Translations under genes and position numbers: made by a program | Origin: Lineus longissimus | Lineage: Eukaryota; Nemertea; Pilidiophora; Heteronemertea; Lineidae | Assembly: GCF_910592395.1 (NCBI RefSeq) | Contig: NC_088311.1 | Span: forward strand, 10,420,501 to 10,480,500 | DNA length: 60,000 nt | Direction: 5' to 3' | Shown: positions 10,323 to 21,900 of the stretch, piece after piece | Layout of the letters: every line of letters starts with the position of its first letter | Numbering within the stretch: the stretch's first letter is position 1 | The notes under the pieces: generated by a model | Told to the model about the DNA's origin: nothing | Seen by the model: the letters and a program-made list of their open reading frames with translations, nothing else | Databases searched by the model: none

Positions 10323-10589
10323 CTCTGCTATTAGCTGGTAGCTCATCTAGATCAGTAGCTATGACATTTCAACATTCGTTATACTTTCAATTATTTGTTA
10401 GAATGAATCGTAACAGGTCAATATCACCTTTTTGCCCGAAGAAGAAGCACTGTATCTCGTTATATCATTCAGATTGCACATCTTGGCTTTCCTCACACTA
10501 ACCTTTTTCTTCAAAGTTTTTCCCTAGCCAACACGGAAAACCTCCACAAGTAATTTGTGTCAGTTTATCTACATTATTGATCTGGTGAT

Positions 10590-10912
10590 ATGACATCCCT
10601 TCCAAACCAAACCTATCACTTCCAAACCAAACCTATCATTTCCAAACCAAACCTATCACTTCCAAACCAAACATATCACTTCCAAACCAAACCTATCCCT
10701 TCTAAACCAAACCTATCACTTCCAAACCAAACCTATCCCTTCCAAACCAAACCTATCACTTCCAAACCAAACCTATCACTTCCAAACCAAACCCATCACT
10801 TCCAAACCAAACCCATCACTTCCAAACCAAACCCATCACTTCCAAACCAAACCCATCACTTCCAAACCAAACCCATCACTTCCAAACAAACCTATCACTT
10901 CTAAACCAAAGA
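10590..10912 (+). repeat. 20-bp minisatellite (CTTCCAAACCAAACCTATCA)
   Basis: About fifteen units, starting 270 bp after the P450 stop codon and probably inside its 3'UTR. The 104-residue open frame through it is repeat-derived. Confidence 0.9.
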
Positions 10913-11031
10913 CAAGTGTGTGGTAAAACCGTCTGTGCACAGATGGTCACTAGATATCTCAACTTGGATCAGAAAAATTTGTTTGTTAGTTTGTTACAGA
11001 AGATTATATTGGAGATGTGGATAAGAATTGT

Positions 11032-11037
11032 AATAAA
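11032..11037 (+). terminator. Candidate P450 poly(A) signal AATAAA
   Basis: First AATAAA found downstream of the P450 stop; it would give a 3'UTR of roughly 730 nt that includes the 20-bp minisatellite. Confidence 0.45.
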
Positions 11038-11384
11038 TACATTTCAAATGTTCACTGAAATCTGTTGTGTCTTTTTTTATCATGTTGATGGGAGGCATGG
11101 ATGAGACCATGGGGTCTAGTCTAATCACTTTGAGGCAACATTGGGACAAAGTCATCATTGACACGGAGGGGAACACTATGTGTGACTTCTGTTATACAGT
11201 GATGTCCTCTTTCTGGTGTGTATCCCATCTGGGATGGGTGACATCCAAACAGCCTTGCAGCTTTTGCATTAGTTCATTCTGGACCTCACAGAGTCCAGAT
11301 GTCCTGTATCAATAGCTTGACCTCACAGAGGCCAGGTGTCCTGTATCAATAACTGGACCTCACAGAGGCCAGCTGTCCTCCTGT

Positions 11385-12550
11385 CCTCCTGACAGGACAG
11401 GACAATTACATTCAGAGGCGAAAGAAGTCGTTCAGATATAGTCTGAGATGTTGGGAGGTGACAGAGGACAGGACAGGACAGGATAATTACATTCAGAGGC
11501 GAAAGTAGTCGTTCAGATATAGTCTGAGGTGTTGGGAGGTGACAGAGCAGGGCAGGACAGGATAATTACATTCAGAGGCGAAAGAAGTCGTTCAGATATA
11601 GTCTGAGGTGTTGGGAGGTGACAGAGGACAGGGCAGGACAGGATAATTACATTCAGAGGCGAAAGTAGTCGTTCAGATATAGTCTGAGATGTTGGGAGGT
11701 GACAGAGGACAGGACAGGACAGGATAATTACATTCAGAGGCAAAAGAAGTCGTTCAGATATAGTCTGAGATGTTGGGAGGTGACAGAGGACAGGACAGGA
11801 CAGGATAATTACATTCAGAGGCGAAAGTAGTCGTTCAGATATAGTCTGAGATGTTGGGAGGTGACAGAGGACAGGACAGGACAGGATAATTACATTCAGA
11901 GGCGAAAGTAGTCGTTCAGATATAGTCTGAGATGTTGGGAGGTGACAGAGGACAGGACAGGACAGGATAATTACATTCAGAGGCGAAAGTAGTCGTTCAG
12001 ATATAGTCTGAGATGTTGGGAGGTGACAGAGGACAGGACAGGACAGGACAATTACATTCAGAGGCGAAAGAAGTCGTTCAGATATAGTCTGAGGTGTTGG
12101 GAGGTGACAGAGGACAGGACAGGACAGGATAATTACATTCAGAGGCGAAAGTAGTCGTTCAGATATAGTCTGAGATGTTGGGAGGTGACAGAGCAGGGCA
12201 GGACAGGATAATTACATTCAGAGGCGAAAGAAGTCGTTCAGATATAGTCTGAGGTGTTGGGAGGTGACATAGGACAGGACAGGACAGGACAATTACATTC
12301 AGAGGCAAAAGAAGTCGTTCAGATATAGTCTGAGGTGTTGGGAGGTGACAGAGGACAGGACAGGACAGGACAATTACATTCAGAGGCAAAAGAAGTCGTT
12401 CAGATATAGTCTGAGGTGTTGGGAGGTGACATAGGACAGGACAGGACAGGACAATTACATTCAGAGGCAAAAGAAGTCGTTCAGATATAGTCTGAGGTGT
12501 TGGGAGGTGACAGAGGAAAGGACAGGACAATTACATTCAGAGGCAACAGA
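11385..12550 (+). repeat. 81-bp satellite array
   Basis: About fourteen units of a sequence containing GGATAATTACATTCAGAGGC and GTTGGGAGGTGACAG, with internal AGGAC pentamers. Period 81 is a multiple of 3, which explains the long minus-strand open frames. It lies between the convergent gene ends. Confidence 0.92.
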
Positions 12551-12870
12551 AGAGCCTGAGGTTTTGGGAGGTGACAGAGGACGGGGCGAGACATTCACAT
12601 TCGGAGACGGCAGGAGACGTCCAGATATAGCCTAAGTTGTTTGGAGGTGTCAGAGGACAAGGCGAGACATTCGCATTAAGAGACGATGGAAGACCTCCAG
12701 ATAGAGCCTGTGGTGTTGGGAGGTGACAGAGGACAGGGCAGAATGTTTGCATTCGAAGGCGACAGAAGACTTCTAGAAAGAGACAGGTGTTTGGAAGTGA
12801 CAGAAAATATTTGCATTCAGAAGCTACAGAAGACGTCCAGATAGAGCCTGAGCTCTCCCTCCACAATGAT
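12551..12870 (+). repeat. Diverged edge of the 81-bp satellite
   Basis: Four or five decayed units, still recognisable by GTTGGGAGGTGACAGAGGAC and AGACGTCCAGATA-like blocks. Confidence 0.75.
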
Positions 12871-13039
12871 GCACACAATGTCTGCAAGAGTCTTCACGAT
12901 GTCAATAAAATGTTTTTTTCTCAACCAGCCAACTTGTCTGCCGACTCATTGAGTTTGAAACCAGTGTGATCTTGGATGTAACCTTTTTCGACTCCCTCAC
13001 CATGTCGGGACAGGCTTTCATTTGAAAAACTCTAAATTG

Positions 13040-14890
13040 AAAGATGTCCCTTAAAGACAAGCTAGATTCGGTCTGGTTGTGGCTGTGTCATCTATTTCAT
13101 TGGGTTGGCCCCACGGTGGTGCCAGGCTAGAAGGTTGTGATTGCTTTGCTCTTAAATCGTGTTGGACTCACGGCGGTGCAAGGCTAGAATCAGTTTGGTT
13201 TTGACTATCTTGGCTAGTTAATCATGTTGACTTCACAGTGCCAGCTGGATTTTGTCTGGTTGTGATTGTCTTAGCTATTTCATCGCGCTGGCTTCACAGA
13301 GGTGCCAGGTTGAATTTGGTCTGGAGGTTACTCTCTTAGGTTTTTCATAGTGTAGGCTTCACGGTGGTGCCAGGCTAGAGACTGTCTGAGCTAGTTCATC
13401 ATGTTGGCTTCACGGTGGTGCCTAGATTCGGTCTGGTTGTGACTGTCTTAGCTATTTCATCGTGTTGGCTTCACGGTGGTGCCAGGCTGGATTCGGTCTG
13501 GTTGTGATTGTCTTAGCTATTTCATTGTGTTGGCTTCATAGTTGTGCCAGGCTCGATTCTGTCTGGTTGTGACTGTCTTAGCTATTTCATTGTGTTGGCT
13601 TCAGAGTTGTGCCAGGCTCGATTCAGTCTGGTTGTGACTGTCTTAGCTATTTCATTGTGTTGGCTTATTCATAGTTGCGCCAGGCTCGATTCAGTCTGGT
13701 TGTGACCATCATAGCTCTTTCTGGGTGATATGAATAAAGACTAGTAAATGCTTTTATCTAAAACTCCATGTACATTTACACTAGGCCTTTCTGTACAAAA
13801 TTGAAGTAAAAGCATTTGCTAGTCTTTATTCATATCACCCAATAGTTGGTTTTGCAGTGGTGCTAGGCTAGATTTGGTCTGGTTGTGACTCTTAGCTCAT
13901 TCATAGTGGTGCAAGGCTCGATTCAGTCTGGTTGTGACCGTCTTAGCTCTTTCATTGTGTTGGTTTTGCAGTGGTGCTAGGCTAGATTCGGTCTGGTTGT
14001 GACTCTTAGCTAATTCATAGTGGTGCAAGGCTCGATTCAGTCTGGTTGTGACCGTCTTAGCTCTTTCATTGTGTTGATTTGCAGTGGTGCTAGGCTAGAT
14101 TTGGTCTGGTTGTGACTCTTAGCTCATTCATAGTGGTGCAAGGCTCGATTCAGTCTGGTTGTGACTGTCTTAGCTCTTTCATTGTGTTGGTTTTGCGGTG
14201 GTGCAAGGCTCGATTCAGTCTGGTTGTGACCGTCTTAGCTCTTTCATTGTGTTGGTTTTGCAGTGGTGCAAGGCTCGATTCAGTCTGGTTGTGACCGTCT
14301 TAGCTCTTTCATTGTGTTGGTTTTGCGGTGGTGCAAGGCTCGATTCAGTCTGGTTGTGACCGTCTTAGCTCTTTCATTGTGTTGGTTTTGCGGTGGTGCA
14401 AGGCTCGATTCAGTCTGGTTGTGACTGTCTTAGCTCTTTCATTGTGTTGGTTTTGCGGTGGTGCAAGGCTCGATTCAGTCTGGTTGTGACTGTCTTAGCT
14501 CTTTCATTGTGTTGGTTTTGCGGTGGTGCAAGGCTCGATTCAGTCTGGTTGTGACTGTCTTAGCTCTTTCATTGTGTTGGTTTTGCGGTGGTGCAAGGCT
14601 CGATTCAGTCTGGTTGTGACTGTCTTAGCTCTTTCATTGTGTTGGTTTTGCGGTGGTGCAAGGCTCGATTCAGTCTGGTTGTGACTGTCTTAGCTCTTTC
14701 ATTGTGTTGGTTTTGCGGTGGTGCAAGGCTCGATTCAGTCTGGTTGTGACTGTCTTAGCTCTTTCATTGTGTTGGTTTTGCAGTGGTGCAAGGCTTGATT
14801 CAGTCTGGTTGTGACTGTCTTAGCTCTTTCATTGTGTTGGTTTTGCAGTGGTGCAAGGCTTGATTCAGTCTGGTTATGACTGTCTTGAAA
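13040..14890 (+). repeat. 65-bp satellite array (diverged 5' half, homogeneous 3' half)
   Basis: More than twenty units containing GATTCAGTCTGGTTGTGAC and TTTCATTGTGTTGGTTTTG. Units from about 14130 to 14830 are almost identical at 65 bp; those before 13700 are longer and diverged. This pattern fits recent amplification at one edge. Confidence 0.92.
13724..13842. mobile_element. 119-bp palindromic MITE inside the 65-bp satellite
   Basis: Ends GGGTGATATGAATAAAGACT and its complement form ~34-bp terminal inverted repeats. It interrupts a satellite unit. Confidence 0.85.
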
Positions 14891-15055
14891 TGTTGTCAGA
14901 AATGACAGATTTCTTGATTAGGGCCATGGCCTATAGAAGGCATGATCCGAAGTAACCATCCTGGTATACCTGCCTTATCAATGACGGCGTGAAAAATCAC
15001 AGGATGAAGGCAGGGCACGCTTCTTTAATATAAACAAACTCAAAATGTTCATTCA

Positions 15056-15232
15056 TTTATTCATTTAATGATTCATATTTCATCATAGCACATACATTTG
15101 AGCAGAATGTTTACATTTTTGATCACATGGCAATTCTGTTGCATCAGCAAGAGTCAAGACTTGGTAAGTTCAGAAATGCCAACAGCGTTTTATCAAAAGG
15201 GAAGTTTCTGGACTCAGATTGTCATTTTTATT
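15056..15232 (-). terminator. Candidate RTEL1 poly(A) signals
   Basis: AATAAA is present on the minus strand at 15232-15227 and again at 15061-15056, 650-820 nt after the RTEL1 stop. Which is used cannot be told. Confidence 0.4.
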
Positions 15233-15548
15233 ACATTAATGGAAAGATGAAATCAAGACAAACAAAATGAAACCTCATTAAGCTCTGAACTCCAAAAGAT
15301 AAAGGAGGTATAGGGCATATTGTTCATATTGTGAAATCCTATGCCGTGCCAGGGCGTGATAGTGGCCTATGTTTTCATTGAGTATTTGCTTGAACAATTC
15401 TTCCTTATTCTGTGTTCGCTTGTGACACACCACACATAAAGTGAACCTTTGCGGCCATTGGTTGCACCAGGGAACACGCTATGGAGACAATATAAACAGC
15501 GCCACAAGTCCACAAGCTCACAAACAAAGACCCGATTGATAAGCAGCC

Positions 15549-15777
15549 TTAAAGGGACAATTAAGGCAGCAGCTAGGCAAGGAAGATAAAGTTACACAAA
15601 GTCGCCAATAGGGGTCTCTCACATCTCACAGTACATCGAAATGATTCACGCTTGTACGAGGAATACATTTAGTGCTGAATCTGACATGACCCAGGGCCCA
15701 TAGGCCTACTGTGTAAATTAGCCACCTGAAGATGGCCAAATTAACCCCTCTGCTCCTGCCTATGGTCCTCTTCAAAG
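15549..15777. mobile_element. TTAA-flanked ~225-bp element, copy 2
   Basis: Very similar to 308-532, sharing CAAAGTCGCCAATAGGGG-like and ATGATTCACGCTTGTACGAG blocks. It sits just after the RTEL1 stop, so it probably forms part of the 3'UTR. Confidence 0.8.
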
Positions 15778-15878
15778 GGTCATCAACTAAACAAAGGCGA
15801 CACCTTTTTTGATGTGTGCAAGCAAAAGTTGATACAAATCCTGTCAGTAGTTCCTAATCTTACATGTGGCACATATCA

Positions 15879-15959
15879 TTATAAATTGACTTTAGCAAGT
15901 TCTTTCCTTTTGACTGCGCCACCACACTTGGGGCAAACTTTCGGAGCACCTGTTGGTTC
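15879..15959 (-). CDS. RTEL1: RTEL1 exon 29: end of RING, stop
   Basis: Residues 1373-1398. [11 protein letters not shown] supplies the last zinc pair, C1381 and C1384; stop TAA at 15881-15879. Confidence 0.93.
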   Translation of the reverse strand, partial: EPTGAPKVCPKCGGAVKRKELAKVNL

Positions 15960-18900
15960 CTGAAATCGATAGAAGATAGACATCTGTTACATTTCAGCCA
16001 AGATGGGATCGAAGTCATCTTCTATTACTGGTATGCCAAGTTATTATTTCAATACCAGATTGGTATTTCGGGATGAAATGGTGTGGGTATTGAAGAGAAA
16101 TACCAGTATCATTGGGCTATACAGTTCATTAAATGAAATTTAAAACAAGACATCCTCTGTATGTGTGAAAGATTCTGAACAGTGGGATAAAGTAACCAAC
16201 CTGGATTAGATTTACATCCAAATACTTGGGTCCAGTTATTAGAAAGAACGTTAGCTCAAAACATCATGCTGACATGTTGTTACATGTGCATTGATGTACA
16301 TGAGACAACATGTCTAGATGATGTTATAAGCTAACATGCTTTCTCATAACCGGGCCTAGGGCTTCAATTTAAAGCTCCAACTTGCTTTGAACACCTTCAT
16401 ACCTCCTGAAGTGTATTCTTTTTAAACCAGGCCCTTTGGTTAAGCAAACCAAAGTTTACACAGATGACCATAACTGGGCAACTCACCATGAAGATCTTCT
16501 TCCAGCATTGAAAGCAGCAAACATGCTCGCATGTTTTAGTTCTCAGGGGGACAACAGCTGCCTTATTACATGCACAGCAGGCAATTTCTAGGCCACCTTC
16601 AACTGAAATAAAGATGATTCAATTTAAGGCGGAGGTTGGAAGGGGCATAAACACCTTTCCAGAAATGGGGCGCTGAGTTTCCGAAATAGGGATGTCATAA
16701 GGGGAAACTAGGCTTTATGGTGGAGGGACAAAGGAGATAGTCATGGTTGAACAACACACTTGAATGCCTTTAATGACGGACAAGGGGGAAAAAGTTAGTT
16801 CCAATGCAAGCCACCAATTTCGGGAAGCATGTATATGGTGCAAAATATCTCCTACATATTTATAGCCAATAACAGTAAAGGTTTCTGTGATATCACTGTG
16901 TACTAGTGACGTCACAGATGGCATACTCAACGACACAACACATAAAAGGGACATCACATTGGCGGTGACATCAGTTGTCCTTCTTTCAGTCAAGCTTATA
17001 GCTCCATTATTCTTTATCACATGGCAATTAAAAAGACATATTCATACATGTACTCGACGCATCTTTTCAAAACAATAATGCAGGTCACTCGCTGAATTGA
17101 AAACTTTTATATCATCTTGAAGATAGATTATTACCTGAGCTAGGTACGTTATCACCTGAACTTGTGACGACATGTTCCTTGGTTGGAAGCACCTTAGATG
17201 ACTGACCAGCAGTCACAGAACTGGGAGTAGCAAATGACAAATTCGACTTTGCATCGTGATCAACATTATCACCAAATTTCTCAGCAGGTTTTGTGTCTTT
17301 TGACACGGTGGAATGTACTTTCTTTACATCTGCCCGACTCTGATCTTTGACCTTTGAAACCGTGGAATGTCTCTCCTTCAGAACATCTGGAACCGATTTG
17401 GAATTTGACAACATGGATTTCGTCGAAATATTCAGTTCAGATCCTGTCTTTTCACAAGCTTCAGATTTACTACTCATCTTATCACTATCACTCCTTTTCG
17501 CGAGAAGTTCAGTCACAGAATTCTTTGATTTTTGAACAGAAGTCACACTCGCAGATTTCGAAACAGAACAAGTTGTATTTTCTTTTCCTGACTTTTCTCC
17601 TTTTGAGGGCAGTGAATGCCCTACACCAGACTTGAAATCTTTTGATTTAACAGACGCTTGGTGAAACTTTTCAGTTTTCTTCCTCCCAACAATTTCCTCT
17701 TTTTCTGATCGTTCCCTTTCAGAGAACAGCAAGTCCTCCACCAGAGACTGACTCTCCTTTGACCCATCACTGGCTTGGTACAACTGTCCTAAATTTCTAT
17801 TCCCTACAGGCTCCCGTTTCACAACACCACCGACTGACTGTTCTATTCCTGTGATCCTGGATTTGTTTTCGGGGACTGAAGCTCCGTCCACTGTATCTCG
17901 AGCTGTGCCAAACAACGTCTCCATCATACTGCGTTCAGATGCCTTAGATTTTTCAGACCACTCCCCAAGCGAGGACTGCTTCGTATCTCTGCTCTCCAGA
18001 ACTTCAGATTTGTAACCGCATGACGTGGCCGCGGCGATTTTAGAGGATTTCTGAAAGATGACGAACAGGAATGTTTTAAAAGAAAAACCTAAGAGATGGA
18101 GTACCAGAATGATATTACTTTACAAAAGGCACACCGATTTTTTGTGATTTCACACAGAAAATTCGATTCTGAAACAGAACTATGAGTCAAAATTTCAAAG
18201 TCAGAACATCTAAAAAACTCAACTTGCTAAAATCAGCCAATGCATCATCAAGGACAAGAGACTTAAAGTTAAACACGGGTACATTTTCCAGCCATTCAGG
18301 TTACACACCACTACTAGATTATAAGTTTTTTTAGTCATACTGCATACAACTCTTGCTAATACTTTTATAGTTATAGTATCTCCTCTGGAGGCTATTAACA
18401 ACAACTTACCACATCAGAAAATTTCAAAGATCCTCCGGATACTTCGTCGAGTTTGCGTCTCTTCTCTGGATTGGATGCTGCAGGATGTGTGTTACTGGTA
18501 TTACTTGCTTCAGGAGCACTACCAGTTATGCTGACGCACACCTCACAGAATCTCACCCTGTGTTGAGTTTTGACATACTGGTAGAAACCTGAAAGGGAAT
18601 TTTGAAAAGGCTACGAGGTTACTCAACTGATCAGCTGACGTCTCATCAAAAAGTCTGCACCATTTCAGCTTTGAGAGAACTTGTAATTCAAGAGGGTCTT
18701 TCAGCATTCTTTCATTTGACTGATTTTTGTTGGCTTTTTAAAAAGCTGCGGTTTTTCAGATGTAAATAACCTGGCTTTAAAGAGACAGGAAAACGATAGA
18801 ACTTAGGGAAAATTTAGCTGTAAGGATCACTCGCCACTGCGGACCAGCAGTACACAGTGTATGAATCCAGTCATCACGGTTGGGTAGCAAAAGGGTTAAA

Positions 18901-21900
18901 TCAGATATTCTTTACTTACCTCGTAACAGATCCATCTTGTTGACATCCTCCGTAAAGAGAGCAGCCAGGGTTGAGATGAGACTTTCAAAATTTGCCTTCG
19001 AAGCATACTCTATCATGGCCTTGTTGAAGATCTTATAAGAGTCGGTGCTCAGGATGGATTTGACTTTATGGACGTAATCCATAGCAGCTGTTTTCACTTC
19101 TGGTTTCAGAATGGAGTTGTCTTTAATCTGAAAAATTATACATGATAACCAACATTACTTAAAGACAATTGATACCACATTACTTGATACAGGGATGCAG
19201 AGAAAAGATGCGTTTATGGACAATTAAACATCAGCATCATCCCTTGTTTAGTCATAGAGTACTCGGCATCATCCCTTGTATAGTCATAGAGTACTCAGCA
19301 TCATCCCTTGTATAGTCATAGAGTACTTGGCATCATCCCTTGTATAGTCATAGAGTACTCAGCATCATCCCTTGTATAGTCATAGAGTACTCGGCATCAT
19401 CCCTTGTTTAGTCATAGAGTACTTGGTTAACAAGGTTTTTTGAAGTTGCAACTTTTGCATACTTTAAAGTTTGTGTTAGACAACCCTACTGGTATAACAA
19501 AAAGTCGCATTAGATTTTCTTTTTCGTGGCCAAATATTTTAGCAATTTCACTAGAACCTCTCTATTAAGGACACCATCGGGACTGAAAAGTGCTATCCTT
19601 AATAAAGAGGTGTCCTGATTAGAGAGCTCAAATTGAATGGAAGCAACCTATTTCGGACCAAAACTAGTGTCCTTAATGGAGAAGGTGTCTTTAGTAAAGA
19701 GGTGTCCACTAAGGGAGGTTCTACTCTATCTGTAAATGAAAGAATACAAAGGTACAAGAATATTTCCTGGTTTAAACTATATCGATGGCAGACATCTCTT
19801 TTTTGATGGAAGCATGCCGTTGAATTGTTTCTTACCTTCATCGACTTCTTCTTCATCTTCAGCAGCTCCATCCTCCTTTCCAGGGCACTTTGAGAGGAAC
19901 TCATCTAAATTGGGAATGTCAAGATTTTTTAATCAGATTCCAAACGAGCAGAAAAATTAGAGGATTTACAAATTTGTGTCGTATAACAAGGTAATCCCTC
20001 TTGCTCTGGTCAGACTAAGGAAGCCAAAAGGACTAGACAACTTGAAGAGAATTTAACGTCTTGAACTCGGGCTCCTAAATGCAAGTACATGTACACTCCC
20101 CACCAGGCTCCTAGAAAGGATTCACCACACAATACTACTTACTTGACCCAAAGTTGAAAAGCCAAGGTTTTCCAGGTCATTTTGCCAAACCACTCTCCCC
20201 TCTTCATAATCCAGCAACTTACCTTAGGACTGGCAATCTTCTCAGTTTCATAGTTTGGAGTCTGAAATGGATCATTTGAAATTGACCGACTAGACGAACA
20301 GTGCCAAGGCGAACAAAGCATACAGATGTTGTAAACCTACAATGATGAAAACCATGATAAGGAAAATAAGCATGGGCACTCCTGGGAATTGAAATTTACG
20401 TAATTTGGTCTGGTTGGGCAGACAAGCTATCCTGTCAGCACTCGCTATAATCGATGACTACCTGAGTATGTTTTCAGTACCTGCAGTGTATTGAAGACTC
20501 CTCTTGCCCTTCCAAGCGAGACGTTTGGGAGCCGTCATCTCATACTGGATGGACAGATGAGCTATACTGTCAATAGGACCTCGCATCAAAGACTTACTGT
20601 GTGTGTTTCCAACGCATCGAGCAGACTCCTCTTCTTTCCCTTTGGAGCAGGACGCTTGGGAGCCTTCATCTCATACTGAATGGTCAGTCGGGCTATGCTG
20701 TCAGCACGGGCCTCTTCCTCACCTAGAAATATATTAGGATTGATATTTTTGGGGGGGAGATTGGGATAACATGTTCCAATATCATGGTTTGATACTGAAG
20801 CAGTGTTTAACATCAATTAAGATGTCACTGTTTATACCAAGTCTCTTGAGATCCGCCTCTCAATCGTGAGTTCGAAACCCTGGCCTGGTTCCCTCTTTGT
20901 CCTTTACAGGTTGAGTTCCAGTGATACCCAATATGAACAGCTTCTTAATACCCCAAAATGCCTCTGTGGAGACGCATAAATAATAGTGAGAGTTGTTTTA
21001 AAGTGCTCTGAGACAGACTTTGGTCAGTGTAAATTACTGTATAAACGGCGCCATTATAAAAAGTCAGCAGAAAATCAATCCACCAAACAAACTGATGAAA
21101 GGCTCACTTGTAATACCTATGTGACAACGTGAGGTCGCTCGGACTTGATGAAACTTTCAGGCTGGCCACATGTGATTGGACACTACCAGCCCCAGGAGGC
21201 TGCGGTGAGCTACCAGACCTTGTCTCTGTCGGCATGAACGAATCCCCCTGGCAGCCTGATGCCTTGAATAACTGAAACACTTACGTGACAACATAAGATC
21301 TCTCTGACTCGATGAAGCTCTCAGGCTGGCCACATGTGATTCGACACTGCCAGCCCCAGGAGGCTGCGGTGAGCTACCAGACCTTGTCTCTGTCGGCATA
21401 AACGAATCCCCCTGGCAGCCTGATGCCTTGAATAACTGAAACACTTCCGTGACAACATAAGATCTCTCTGACTCGATGAAGCTCTCAGGCTGGCCACATG
21501 TGATTCGACACTGCCAGCCCCAGGTGGACGAGGTGAGGTACCAGACCTGGTCTGTGTCGGCATGAACGAGGCCCCTGGCAGCCTGATGCCTTGAATAACT
21601 GAAACACTTACGTGACAACATAAGATCTCTCTGACTTGATGAAGCTCTCAGGCTGGCCACATGTGATTCGACACTACCAGCCCCAGGTGGACGAGGTGAG
21701 GTACCAGACCTGGTCTGTGTCGGCATGAATGAGGGCCCCTGGCAGCCAGATGCCTTGAATAACTGAAACACTTACGTGACAACATAAGATCCCTCTGACT
21801 TGATGAAGCTCTCAGGCTGGCCACATGTGATTCGACACTACCAGCCCCAGGTGGACGAGGTGAGGTACCAGACCTGGTCTGTGTCGGCATGAACGAGGCC

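Noticed and set aside
11513-12887. Minus-strand open frames rich in CPVLCHLPTPQT
   Set aside because: Explained by the 81-bp satellite.
10590-14890. CRISPR-like arrays
   Set aside because: Repeats are head-to-tail without unique spacers, and the window is eukaryotic.
17112-17927. RTEL1 exon 27 as a separate 271-residue gene starting MMETLF
   Set aside because: The frame is open upstream to a good acceptor at 18050 and joins exons 26 and 28 in phase.
19836-19904. Acidic alternative frame for RTEL1 exon 24
   Set aside because: Phase from exons 22-23 does not allow it, and it reaches a stop immediately in exon 25.
21157-21771. A continuous 204-residue open frame across the exon 21 copies
   Set aside because: It runs through the 13-nt spacers in shifting phases and is out of frame with exon 20 for most of its length.
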